DNA from: Rhodopirellula baltica
Lineage (GTDB): Bacteria > Planctomycetota > Planctomycetia > Pirellulales > Pirellulaceae
Assembly (NCBI GenBank): GCA_002901265.1
Contig: PPHI01000022.1
Span: 1-50,568, forward strand
Direction: 5' to 3'
DNA: 50,568 nt
In this document: positions 36,467-45,358 of the stretch, piece after piece
Layout of the letters: each line of letters starts with the position of its first letter
How positions within the stretch are numbered: position 1 is the stretch's first letter
Notes under the pieces: generated by a model
Seen by the model: the letters and a program-made list of their open reading frames with translations, nothing else
What the model was told of the DNA's origin: nothing
The model's database searches: none
Translations under genes and position numbers: made by a program

Positions 36467-36820
36467 AGACACAGGAATTGAATCGCTCGACAATAAAATC
36501 TAAATCTACTTTTCGACTTTCGCAATGGATATACAGGGCCGTTGCGAAGTTGTATTGCGTCGAGTCAAAGAGTGGGGTTCTTCACGGATTTTAGGGGCTG
36601 TGTTCATTGACCGCAGTTTTTGTTGTGAATTGCGTTTTCATTTTTGGAAATACGTACTGGTCTTCAAAAGGAAAAATAAGATGACTCAGGCACGCTTGGG
36701 CGACCAAGGTGATCTTCGCAAACTGTGGCGTGGCGACTGAAAGAGAATCGGAATCTGGGAGGGTTGGTCAGCGATACCGTCGAAAGGGTGAAACTGCCGG
36801 AATTTGTTGCTCACCACCAG
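36467..36820. other. Gap between drmB and the convergent methyltransferase; drmC-like gene absent
   Basis: No PLD nuclease motif (H-x-K-x4-D) is visible in any frame. A 14-codon frame at 36459-36503 is the only candidate stub of a following gene. GGGGTTCTTCACGGATTTTA near 36572-36591 has the look of an ISL3-type terminal repeat, so an insertion-deletion could have removed the gene; this is speculative. Confidence 0.35.
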
Positions 36821-37786
36821 TTAGCAAGTCAGTGTCTTAACTACTGCTGCCATGACTTTTGGGCAAACGGCGTTTCCGATCAACTTGATCTTCTCACGTC
36901 GAGTTGTATTCGGCAGCCTGTGATAGGATGGGAACCCCATTGCCGCTGCGAGCTCCGTAGGCTGTAGCATCCGCATCTCGTGCCCTGAGCCGGATGGGCG
37001 CACGTATGCAAATCGGTCGAGCGTTGTGATTGTCCTTAGCGGTCGGTCAATTCGCTGAAATCCTCCAGCCCCGTCACTCCCGTAGTAGACCATAATAAAC
37101 GGAGTCTTCTTGCCGAGTGATTCGATCGCTCGTTCCGCGCGTTTTAGCGTAGCAAGAGCGCGATCTGGAGTTTTCACCTCAGTAAGTGCCCAAGGCGCGT
37201 TCGGTGGCTCGCCTTTACCTAGGATATGTTCTACTGTCTTTGAACTCAATTGTTGCTGAGTTGGTAGAGAAGGCATCCGTAATCGATCGCACACGACAAA
37301 TAATCGCTTTCTCGAGGTTGCTGTTGAGAAGTACTGTGCGTCAAGGACTCCAGCGCTAATGTGGTATCCCAAATTCTGAAGTTTCGATTTCCATTCGTCG
37401 AATCGGGCCCATCTTTGCATCTGTATGACGTTCTCCACAACGATCCATCTCGGTTTCAACACCTTCGCGAATCTTACGACTTCAAATGCAGTTTCTCGGC
37501 TCTTTTCGCATCCAGGTTTCTTTCCTTTGGCAACGCTGTGAGCTGTGCACTCCGGTGAAGCCAGCAGCAAGTCAATGCTACCAACATCATCAAGTAAGAT
37601 TTTAGGTTTGAGTGAGCTCGCTTTCATGCGATAGGTGATCGCGTCAGGAAAGTTGGCGCTGTAGGCTTCTGTTGCTGGGCCCCACATATCCAAGCCGGCA
37701 ACCGGAGTGGCACCAGCCATGAATGCGCCGCGTGAACTGCCGCCAACACCACAGAAAAGGTCACAGGTCCGTATCTCTTGTTGCAT
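36821..37786 (-). CDS. C5-cytosine DNA methyltransferase, DrmMII-like
   Basis: A 321-residue enzyme with the C5-MTase motifs in order: motif I DLFCGVGGSSRGAF (residues 9-22), motif IV ASPECTAHS with catalytic Cys80, motif VI VVENV (116-120), motif VIII QYFSTATSRKRLFVV (151-165), motif IX-like RPLRTITTLD, and motif X MGFPSYHRL followed by LIGNAVCPKV. It would transfer a methyl group from SAM to C5 of cytosine in a short target. In class 2 DISARM, DrmMII marks host DNA so that the DrmA/DrmB machinery spares it. Here it is convergent to drmB rather than in the same transcript, so it has its own promoter, allowing protection before restriction. Upstream is an IS remnant. Confidence 0.88.
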   Translation of the reverse strand: MQQEIRTCDLFCGVGGSSRGAFMAGATPVAGLDMWGPATEAYSANFPDAITYRMKASSLKPKILLDDVGSIDLLLASPECTAHSVAKGKKPGCEKSRETAFEVVRFAKVLKPRWIVVENVIQMQRWARFDEWKSKLQNLGYHISAGVLDAQYFSTATSRKRLFVVCDRLRMPSLPTQQQLSSKTVEHILGKGEPPNAPWALTEVKTPDRALATLKRAERAIESLGKKTPFIMVYYGSDGAGGFQRIDRPLRTITTLDRFAYVRPSGSGHEMRMLQPTELAAAMGFPSYHRLPNTTRREKIKLIGNAVCPKVMAAVVKTLTC

Positions 37787-37938
37787 CCCATTGCTTCCCT
37801 AGATCATCGAGTATCACAGTATCTCATACGAATTGGTTGAAGGCTAGGTCAAGGTTGTCTAAACCTCAGCTGCCAAAGCAGACGTGCTTCTTTCTGTTTA
37901 GAGGTGCCCGCCAGATGCTCCCGGTGGCTCATCGGTTC

Positions 37939-39530
37939 CGCATCCGGTAACTGTTCACAGGTAGGAAACTGATATTCGCGGAGTCGACGATGCCGGATAG
38001 AATCGTCGTCCATGAGCACGGGAAATGGATGTCTGGACTGTGAACGCTGGGAGCGACGCTTCGCCGAGTTGGAGCGGAAGTTTGACGCTGTAGTCAAGCA
38101 ACTCGATGAAACGACTGCAAAGCTCAACGAAACCAGTGCGAAGCTTGACGAAGTGACAGCCAAACTGGCTGCTGCGACAAAGGACTCGAGCAACAGCTCT
38201 ATGTCGCCGTCTTCGGACATCGTCAAGCCTATCCGGCCTCGAAAGCCCGCCGGAAAACGCAAGAAAGGCGGCTAAAAGGGTCATCAGCGAACGATTCGCC
38301 CCGCGGTGCCCGAGGATGAACTTGACTGGCTGACCCAGTATTCTTTTGAGCAATGCCCGTGTTGTGGTGGCCCGGTAACGATCGATACGGAGAACCCTGT
38401 CTCCACGGTCCAGCAAATCGAGATCGTCAGCCGCACCCAAACGACCGAACACCAAGCGCTCGCCAGCCACTGTGCGGCATGCGACAAGACCCACGTCTGC
38501 ACTATCCCACCGGAGATTCGCAAGGCCGGTCTCTGTGGCGTCGAGCTTTCCAGCATCATCGGCTTCCTCAAAGGCGCCTGCCACGCCTCGCTGGCAACGA
38601 TCCGAAAATACCTTCGCGACGTCTACGGCTTGAAGCTTTCTCGGGGACTGCTTGCCAAAGTGATTACGAAAGTCAGTCAGGCAATTGCGCCGCTCTACGA
38701 GGATTTGCTTGGCAGGCTGAAAGCCGAGCGAATCCTGAACATTGATGAGACCGGGCACCGCGATAGCGGAAAGCGAATGTGGACATGGTGCTTCCGCGGC
38801 AGCGGCTTCACCGTTTTCAAGATCGATCCCTCGCGAGGCAGCGGCGTGCTGCTGGATGTTCTTGGAGAAGAATTCAACGGGATCATCGGTTGCGATTACT
38901 TCAGTGCGTACCGCAAGTATCGCGGGCTGACCGATTGCAGCATTCAGTTCTGCTTCGCACACTTGATTCGTGAATTGCGATTTCTCAAAGAACACTCCAC
39001 GGGCCGCACCCACGGGTGGTCGAGTCGCCTGCTCGATTCGATCCGGGATATGTTCGGTGTGATTCATCGGCGCGAGGAGTTGGGCGATCGTTTTGACGGA
39101 GAACTGGAAGACGCGGCGATGGAAGTGCTTACGCGAGCTCGCTTTCGCGTTCCGGACGACCAGAAGGCTCGCAACCTTTCGGCACGTTTTGCCAACGACG
39201 GCGAGAGCTATTTGAAATTCCTGACGACGCCGGGCCTGGAACCGACCAATAACGTTGCCGAACAAGCAATTCGTTTCGTCGTGATCGACCGGAAGGTGAC
39301 CCAGGGCAGCAAAAGCAAAAGCGGTCAACGTTGGCTGGAACGCATTTGGACGGTCATGGCGACATGTTCGGATCATGACAAATCGCTACTGAATGTCCTA
39401 CGACGTTGCCTCGATCACTTTTTCCGCGGCGAGCGTCCACCGCCTCTGCTTCCCGCCGGGTAGAATCTTCTCTGGTCTCACGTCAACTGTCTCAATGTTC
39501 GCGCCGAACCGTGAACAGTTACCGCATCCG
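37939..39530. mobile_element. IS66-family insertion sequence with 8-bp target duplications
   Basis: Element 37947-39522 (1,576 bp). Left end GTAACTGTTCAC (37947-37958) is the exact reverse complement of right end GTGAACAGTTAC (39511-39522). Both ends are flanked by the same 8 bp, CGCATCCG (37939-37946 and 39523-39530), the usual IS66 duplication length. It carries one transposase frame, interrupted by a stop. No separate tnpA/tnpB genes are present, so it is of the short, tnpC-only type. The perfect ends and duplication point to a recent insertion. Confidence 0.92.
38012..39463 (+). pseudogene. tnpC: IS66-family transposase (TnpC type) with in-frame stop
   Basis: One frame of 483 codons interrupted by TAA at 38273-38275; the context GGC-GGC-TAA-AAG-GGT-CAT-CAG would read GG(Q)KGHQ, the conserved IS66 linker, so CAA has become TAA. 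Upstream: an N-terminal coiled coil with repeated LDE/LNE units and a basic KPAGKRKKGG. Downstream: zinc-finger-like CPCCGG and CAACDKTHVC, then DDE core pieces (ILNIDETGHRD, IIGCDYFSAYRKYRGL, CFAHLIRELRFL, TNNVAEQAIRFVVIDRKVTQGS). The part from 38306 onward alone would be 385 residues. Probably inactive unless the stop is read through or is an error. Confidence 0.9.
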
Positions 39531-39621
39531 TACGTATCGTCATCGGCTGGAACTGATCGCGGAAAGTCGGGATACGAAGCTCCATGAGCTGTTGCGTAAG
39601 GCTCTCGCTGGGGGGCTGCAT

Positions 39622-40335
39622 CGTTGTGCGGCGCGTCGCTGTCTCTGGACGTTGCGACGTCAGAATCCACGTTGAACGTGAATAGTAGAGAATCACAGAT
39701 CAGAAAGGTCTCTCCATGCCGTGCCACTGGTGTCGAGTCGATCGTTGAGCAGGACGCTGGCCCTTAAACGCCGCATAGCGAGCGGTCAGCGTTTTGCGAT
39801 CGGAGTGATTGCGAATTGCGGCACTGAGAGAATGGTGAGGTATTGTGCGGGCACGTCGCCGAAATTGAAGAGTACCTTCGCTGGGAACCACAGACAGCTC
39901 AGAGAAGCACAATGAGACCGACTCGACGTTGCTGCGTGTCAGCACGCAGTTAACCAGCGTGTGTTTGAAAGTTTTTCCAGCGGCTGCTACCCCAAGTGAG
40001 TTGCAAATGGTGAGGTCGATGCGCGCCTATTTGTCGACTTCGAGATTCGATCCGTGACCTGATGCGGCAGGGGAGATGCCTCTGTGAGCACTGTCACCGG
40101 TAGCTGGACTGCGGGATGGCGGGCGAGTACTACAGCGTTTGGCCGGTTCGATTCAGGATGGCGTGAGCATCCTGCTGACTCGGAAATGTCTCCGCCGCAT
40201 AGCCATACACGCGCGCGTTCTCGGTTGATTCAGTACGAGCTAGTCCAGCGGCCAACCAGATCGGTCATTACAGCTAGCGTGCTGATTTTCTGATTACCAC
40301 CCCGGCCTGTGAGCGTTTGCCCGAAGTCAGGACGT
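39622..40335. other. IS-flanking stretch without a supported gene
   Basis: Only short frames on both strands, none with a family signature. It may hold further IS21-type debris adjoining the istB remnant, but I cannot confirm an IstA end. Confidence 0.35.
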
Positions 40336-43300
40336 TTAGAAGTTGAGGCTGGGAAATTCACTGCCAGTGCCTTCGAGCAATGCTTGAAAGAGCGAGTTTT
40401 CCGCTACAGTAAACTCAGTGCCTGTCGCGTGCACTGCATCAATCGCGTCCGTTTCTAGGCACCTCCCATCGTCGGCCGATGGAATCGTGGGGTTGGTTTT
40501 GTCTGGCAATCCAGGCAACGTATTTGTTGCCTGCTCTTCCTCGCTAGTTGCGATGGTTGGCGTGTTGGAATGTAGGGTTGCAGCTTGAGGGGCCAGTGCA
40601 GTTTCGTTTCTGGCAATTTGGTTAATGACTCTCAGCGCGTCGATTGGAGACATTTGCCCGTCCCCATTCTGGTCAACGTAAACATTCGGCCATGCTGCTA
40701 GCGTTGATGGCGAAACAAGCTGGCTAGTCCCAGTGTGCAAATAAGAGCCACGGCCGATTGCATTGATCACCATTAACGCGTCGAGGGGCGAAACGCGGCC
40801 ATCACCGTTAACATCGCTCGGTTCGAGTGGGTTCTGCCAAGGCTTCCACTCTGGTGTTAGAGTGATTTCGCCTTTTCCGTCGAGCGTTGAGACTTGTCGA
40901 GACAATGTGTTGTCTTGGATTGTTGCGACAAGCTTCCAATTGCTTGGATCTCGAAAGACTATTCGGTCTTCTGTTTCGCCACCGATTTCGATTTTGGTTT
41001 TCTCGTTGACGTCATTCGAAGAAAAGTGCGAACTCGCAATTTCGATTGCAAGTGAGTTATCTGTTCCCAGGTCCAGACGACTGAGTTGAACTAGGCTTCG
41101 TCCGAGCAATTCACTCAAGGAGACGGTGGCACTGCCGCCGCCTACCAAACTGATTGAGTCAAATATTTGGGTGCCAGCTTGTTCGATAAAGCCAAGTACC
41201 TTTTGAAGCGAGGAATAATTGACGCCTAGCTGGGTTGGGCGATCACTGGAAGCAATTTGGAAGCTATCTAGTTCAGCGATTGGCCCACGGAATAGTTCGG
41301 TGTTACTGTATTCAACAACAAGGTCAGATTCGACAACAGAGAGGGTGATTTGCTTTTGAAGAGCGTCTTCCCGAATCACTAAGTCGTGCGGAATGGTCAC
41401 TGCAAACGCGTAGTCTTCTACTTCGCCATCGAGCGCCAAGCCAACTGGGGCAAGCCCGCCGTCACTGCTTACCCGAACACGGACGACGAGTTCCCCAGCA
41501 GCAAGGTTTTGTGGGATTTTGTAGCTGATCGCGTTGACACCTTCTTCGCCCGGATACGAAGAAACGATCTGCTCGTTTGAGCCCGAGAATTGACCGTTAC
41601 GATCAAAGTCAGCCCATGCTTCGACGATTCCCGGTTCAGACAGTTCAATGATCAGAGAGTTGACGCTTTCGGAGGTTTCGAATCCAAGGATAGAGATCGG
41701 TGCGGTCACACCGTCTGTGTCTAAATCCGAACCGATTTTTGCATCGGTCTCATCGTCTCTCGTAGGTCCGAGAGATGGCCCGATTGGAATGTGGCGGGCG
41801 CCATTGTCGTCAAGTTTGGTCGGGTATGGAGCTGGCGCGTTTCCGAAGTCAAAGTTAAAGTTTTCAAACCATGCGATGCGGTTGTCGCTCAGCGAGGTCG
41901 AAATCAGATCCAGGTCACCGTCGCTATCCAAGTCGGTAGCGTCAATGTGCCAAGCGAAGTCTGGTTCAACACTTATTTCATGGCGTTGAAAGAATTGGTT
42001 TCCGTCGTTTTTGTACCAAGCGATCCCGCCTTCGCGTGGAGAAGAAACCGCGATGTCGAGATCTCCGTCTCCGTCGATGTCGAATGGGATGCTGGTCGTC
42101 AAATTACCAGTGGAGCCGTCTATCAGGTGAGCCAGGAATGTTTGATTCCCATCATTTTCGAACCATCGTAGTTCATTGCCGAAGCTTCCTGTTCCGAGCA
42201 CATCTAAGTCGCCGTCAGCATCGAGATCAACAGCGGTTATGAAACTCGCGCCGGGAGTTGCGGAATCGACCGTGTGAGTCGAGAAATTGAGGTTTCCATC
42301 ATTCTCAAGCCAGACAAGCGAATTGCTGAAAACGAGAGATGCGAGCAAGTCGAGGTCACCGTCTCGGTCAAGGTCAACGACTTTGACTGTTTCGACACCA
42401 CTCGCTTCTGAGCTGGCAATAGACTCGGAAAAGACTTGATTTCCGTCATTCAGAAATAGAAAAATCGTGTTTGCTTCGCGCCCACCGGCAACGATATCAA
42501 GGTCACCGTCGCCATCCAGATCCGCAGTGGTGACCGTAAGGGCATTGCTAACTGACGTTGAAATGACATGTTTTACAAATTCCTGATTTCCGTCGTTTTC
42601 AAACCAAGCAATTGTTGCGTCGCCCCGTGATGCACTGACGATGTCTAGGTCCCCATCTCCGTCGATATCTGCGACAACCGCATCCCACGCTGCATCAAGT
42701 GTCTCGTCGATTGCATGGCGCGCAAAGATTTGGTCCCCATCATTTTCGTACCATGCGAGAGTGTCATCGTGATCTGAAGCCCCCACTAAGTCCATGTCAC
42801 CATCAGCATCAAGATCGGCCGGGAAGACGCTACGAGGATTATCGGATTCGAGAGAAATGTTTTTGATTGCCGAAAACACACCGCTTGAAACAACGTTGGG
42901 TAGAATCTGGACCGAATAGTCTTCCACTTCTCCGTCAGGCGAAGGCCCAGCAACGCCAAGATTGCCGGCAGTACTAATTCGAAATCGAGACTGAACCAGA
43001 CCCGACACTGCCGTTGGCGGAACGTCAAATTGCAAGAGGTTTAAACCTTCGGCAACTTCAAGTGAATCTGCGATTTGTTCTGATTGGCCAGATAGGACGC
43101 CGTCGTTATTGAAGTCAATCCACGCGTCAAGCTTCGCCGGGCCACCGACCACTTCGATCGTCGCAAATGCATCGAGTTGACCGATTCGTAGTTGCCCAAA
43201 TGAGACACCATCATTTTCACTCATGCCTGTCGCCGATAGCATGTGCCGAGTTTCCAGGCATTGAATGATCCTGAATCTTTGACCTCGTTTGTAATTTTGG

Positions 43301-43419
43301 GGATTAACTCGCACTTTCGGCGTTCCTGGATTTGTTGTCGCTGGTTGGTCAAGTCTTGAATGTTGCGTGCAATGATTTGCTGAACTGGGACTTCTGGCAA
43401 TGGGGGGTGGCGGATTCAC
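40336..43419 (-). CDS. Secreted FG-GAP/VCBS seven-repeat protein with GEVED and dockerin domains
   Basis: A 1,027-residue exported protein. The N-terminus has the planctomycete LE-x-R-x-L-L-type motif, here CLETRHMLSA at about 54-63. Residues about 70-175 and 560-690 each end in GEVEDY/GEVEDYAF, the GEVED domain. Between them, about 195-545, lie exactly seven repeats with Ca-binding loops (DLDADGDMDLVGAS, DIDGDGDLDIVSAS, DLDGDGDLDIVAGG, DLDRDGDLDLLAS, DLDADGDLDVLGTG, DIDGDGDLDIAVSS, DLDSDGDLDLISTS) and WYEND/WFEND blade ends, i.e. an integrin-like seven-bladed propeller. The C-terminus has a dockerin pair (DVNGDGRVSPLDALMVINAI, DQNGDGQMSPIDALRVINQI). Likely a cell-surface calcium-dependent binding protein. 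It stands alone, downstream of IS debris. Confidence 0.88.
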   Translation of the reverse strand: MNPPPPIARSPSSANHCTQHSRLDQPATTNPGTPKVRVNPQNYKRGQRFRIIQCLETRHMLSATGMSENDGVSFGQLRIGQLDAFATIEVVGGPAKLDAWIDFNNDGVLSGQSEQIADSLEVAEGLNLLQFDVPPTAVSGLVQSRFRISTAGNLGVAGPSPDGEVEDYSVQILPNVVSSGVFSAIKNISLESDNPRSVFPADLDADGDMDLVGASDHDDTLAWYENDGDQIFARHAIDETLDAAWDAVVADIDGDGDLDIVSASRGDATIAWFENDGNQEFVKHVISTSVSNALTVTTADLDGDGDLDIVAGGREANTIFLFLNDGNQVFSESIASSEASGVETVKVVDLDRDGDLDLLASLVFSNSLVWLENDGNLNFSTHTVDSATPGASFITAVDLDADGDLDVLGTGSFGNELRWFENDGNQTFLAHLIDGSTGNLTTSIPFDIDGDGDLDIAVSSPREGGIAWYKNDGNQFFQRHEISVEPDFAWHIDATDLDSDGDLDLISTSLSDNRIAWFENFNFDFGNAPAPYPTKLDDNGARHIPIGPSLGPTRDDETDAKIGSDLDTDGVTAPISILGFETSESVNSLIIELSEPGIVEAWADFDRNGQFSGSNEQIVSSYPGEEGVNAISYKIPQNLAAGELVVRVRVSSDGGLAPVGLALDGEVEDYAFAVTIPHDLVIREDALQKQITLSVVESDLVVEYSNTELFRGPIAELDSFQIASSDRPTQLGVNYSSLQKVLGFIEQAGTQIFDSISLVGGGSATVSLSELLGRSLVQLSRLDLGTDNSLAIEIASSHFSSNDVNEKTKIEIGGETEDRIVFRDPSNWKLVATIQDNTLSRQVSTLDGKGEITLTPEWKPWQNPLEPSDVNGDGRVSPLDALMVINAIGRGSYLHTGTSQLVSPSTLAAWPNVYVDQNGDGQMSPIDALRVINQIARNETALAPQAATLHSNTPTIATSEEEQATNTLPGLPDKTNPTIPSADDGRCLETDAIDAVHATGTEFTVAENSLFQALLEGTGSEFPSLNF

Positions 43420-43640
43420 CAGAAACCAGCCAGCCTCGTTCCCAAGAGTTGCGTTTCGAGTGTTTTTGAACTGTTGACCTGGATCTGCGAGTAATGAATC
43501 TTGGGGCCGAAGTTATCGAAATGTGTGTGTTGCCTTGGCTGTGGGCTAAAAGAAAGGAAGCGACTCTGGCGGTCGCGTTCCTTTCAGACGAGCTTATCTC
43601 GAATCGTTGTGATTCGAGCTGGCTATTCGGTTACCGTTAC

Positions 43641-44066
43641 CTAGCACTTCAACTGATCAATCAACGTGCTAGCGGATGCTACGGTTAGGGCGTTCAGTTC
43701 GTTGACGCCTAGCTTGCTAAGTAGTGGTTGGAGGTCAATATCAGTCCGTTTTGAAATCGCTTGGATCGCACGGATTTGGCTTTCAGTTGCTTTTCGCATT
43801 GACCGATTGTTGCTTTTCGACGTTCTTGTTTGTGCGCTCTGAGCGTCGTTTGAATCGGAAAGGCTATCGCATATCGGAACGGATAATTGTGATTCGACAG
43901 CAAGTCTGATTTCTTGATAGGCACGGTTGATTTCTGATCGCAAGCGAGCAGGATCAGAATACGCGCTGCATTCCAGTTCAACTTCAAGGCTGCAGTTGGC
44001 TCCAATTGAGCTAAAGTCTGGTAAGCCCTTTTTGCGAAAAAAGCCGACTGTAAATTTCATAGGCAT
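43641..44066 (-). CDS. Small protein with a C-terminal 'AI-x-x-I-x-K-R' helical domain
   Basis: A 141-residue protein with AAGGA upstream of ATG 44066. The N-terminal half is beta-like (MKFTVGFFRKKGLPDF ... CSLEVELEC). The C-terminus, ESQIRAIQAISKRTDIDLQP then LLSKLGVNEL and ASTLIDQLK, matches a short helical module often attached to phage or plasmid recombination and single-strand annealing proteins (pattern 'ATE-Q-AI-AIA+...DL..L...G...LT...AS.LID.L'). Specific function not shown. It is at the 3' end of the minus-strand cluster. Confidence 0.6.
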   Translation of the reverse strand: MPMKFTVGFFRKKGLPDFSSIGANCSLEVELECSAYSDPARLRSEINRAYQEIRLAVESQLSVPICDSLSDSNDAQSAQTRTSKSNNRSMRKATESQIRAIQAISKRTDIDLQPLLSKLGVNELNALTVASASTLIDQLKC

Positions 44067-44150
44067 CTTTGGTTCCTTGTTAACGAAATAATTCTCCCAG
44101 TGGCAGTACCAAGGAAGAGATGGTGAAACGGCGGTGAATTGCCCCGCTCG

Positions 44151-44408
44151 CTAATCTGAAGGATTTGCAAGCCAGTGAGTTTGTAACCATTCAACTTCCG
44201 CGTGGAGTGCTTTGGAACGAATGGTGTATGGCCCGAGTTTCGGGCCGCCGACCGGTGAAAGGTCGGCGATCCACTGGCCTCCTTCCGTCGGTTCGACGTG
44301 GGAGGCCCTGCGAATCGATGGTTGCCCGAGCGACTGAAAGCAAATCGTTTCGCTATAGATCGCTCGAACTGTCCCAGTTGCTGTGATGACCAATTCCGTG
44401 TTCATCAT
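44151..44408 (-). CDS. Small conserved planctomycete/mobile-element protein
   Basis: An 85-residue protein with a compact beta-sheet pattern: MNTELVITATGTVRAIYSET, RRASHVEPTEGGQWIADL, GGPKLGPYTIRS, ALHAEVEWLQTHWL. I know closely similar small proteins from planctomycete and environmental genomes and phage-like loci, always hypothetical. The ATG at 44408 directly abuts the upstream gene's TGA (ATGATGA also allows 44405), so it is translationally coupled to that gene. Confidence 0.65.
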   Translation of the reverse strand: MMNTELVITATGTVRAIYSETICFQSLGQPSIRRASHVEPTEGGQWIADLSPVGGPKLGPYTIRSKALHAEVEWLQTHWLANPSD

Positions 44409-45358
44409 CGAGATCGCATGATACGGCGACGGGGACGATCGGTTAACCAGCCATCCAGCGATGCTTCCACGCGAGTTAAGTCGCGCGAAACCTTCTGCCT
44501 GAGATCTTCGTTGGTTCGCAACGTTTCAGCTTGCTTGCCTTGAAGAACTTGCCTCGCTTGGTCGACGAGGTTGTCCAATTGCGCATTCGATCGAATATTC
44601 AATCGCTGAAATCGATCGAAAAAATCGGTTAAGTTCGTAACCGCCGTGTCACGAAAAACTTTTTGGCGTCCATCCGGTTCACCAGACAATCGTTCCGCAA
44701 GGTGGCCGACTAGTTGCGAAAGCTCTTCGGCGAAGGAGCGTTCGGCCATCGCGACCGCATCTTCGAACCGTGACTTCATACGCTCGCATTCGCGATGATA
44801 GAGTCGCGGGCTTAGCTGCAGCAGGTACTCTGGAGGACAGGCCGAAGGGTATTCCCAGTCAATGGCGAAAAGGTCGCTGACGTTTGCCGTGTAGTCAGCT
44901 GAATCGAAAAGGTTGCCGAGTCGCTCTCGAGCTTGATGGATCATCTCTTCGTACTGGAGACTTAATTTGTCAACCGCATCGACGAGATCGCTCTTCAGGC
45001 TCGTCATGCACAGTTCGAATGTTTGCATATCCTTGCGATGAAGCAAACGGATCCCCGGCTCGATATACGGCAAAGTCGACTGTTTCCAGTATTTAATTGC
45101 ATTCGAGCGGACGCCCGTTGCCGCACGAAACGCAGGGTGACTGGTATCGAGTAGCTTTTTGGAGATCGACACGGATTTCGTTTCGGCGGAAAAGGTGTTT
45201 GCCGCTTGCTGTTGGTGTTCTCGCGAGAGTGACTTTCGAACACCGGGCCAGCGGATTTGCATTCGGACGGCAATCGTCTCTGACTGCAGAAGTTCAGCAG
45301 TGGATGGCGAAACGTCTGTTGGTGAGTCGATTGAAACAGGTTCAATGGCAATACTCAT
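44405..45358 (-). CDS. Hypothetical helical protein of the AAA cluster
   Basis: A 317-residue, mainly helical protein. I chose the ATG at 45358 (MSIAIEPVSID) rather than 45520, because an earlier start would lie inside the upstream gene and across its terminator at 45391-45423. It is rich in charged helices (KSDLVDAVDKLSLQYEEMIH; CERMKSRFEDAVAMAERSFA). The layout recalls DUF3150-like partners of AAA ATPases, but I cannot assign it. It shares the strand with the AAA ATPase and small envelope proteins upstream. Confidence 0.6.
   Translation of the reverse strand: MSIAIEPVSIDSPTDVSPSTAELLQSETIAVRMQIRWPGVRKSLSREHQQQAANTFSAETKSVSISKKLLDTSHPAFRAATGVRSNAIKYWKQSTLPYIEPGIRLLHRKDMQTFELCMTSLKSDLVDAVDKLSLQYEEMIHQARERLGNLFDSADYTANVSDLFAIDWEYPSACPPEYLLQLSPRLYHRECERMKSRFEDAVAMAERSFAEELSQLVGHLAERLSGEPDGRQKVFRDTAVTNLTDFFDRFQRLNIRSNAQLDNLVDQARQVLQGKQAETLRTNEDLRQKVSRDLTRVEASLDGWLTDRPRRRIMRSR

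Larger units (their letters stand above)
37849..39621 (-). pseudogene. Probable IstB (IS21 helper ATPase) N-terminal remnant split by the IS66 element
   Basis: With the IS66 element and one target copy removed, a minus-strand frame runs from ATG at 39621 through the junction to a stop at 37849. Its start reads ESLTQQLMELRIPTFRDQ and, past the junction, MSHREHLAGTSKQKEARLLW. This resembles the helical N-terminus of IstB (LxxLxLP ... S-x-E-x-L ... E-x-x-R). The P-loop ATPase domain is missing, so only a fragment remained before IS66 landed in it. Confidence 0.4.

Noticed and set aside
36525-36740. A 71-codon plus-strand frame after drmB as a DrmC remnant
   Set aside because: No PLD motif or other similarity to a nuclease; the composition is not convincing as a protein.
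37955-39376. A 473-codon minus-strand frame across the IS66 element
   Set aside because: It lies opposite the IS66 transposase, shows no domain and crosses the left-hand coding part; it is a mirror of the transposase codon pattern.
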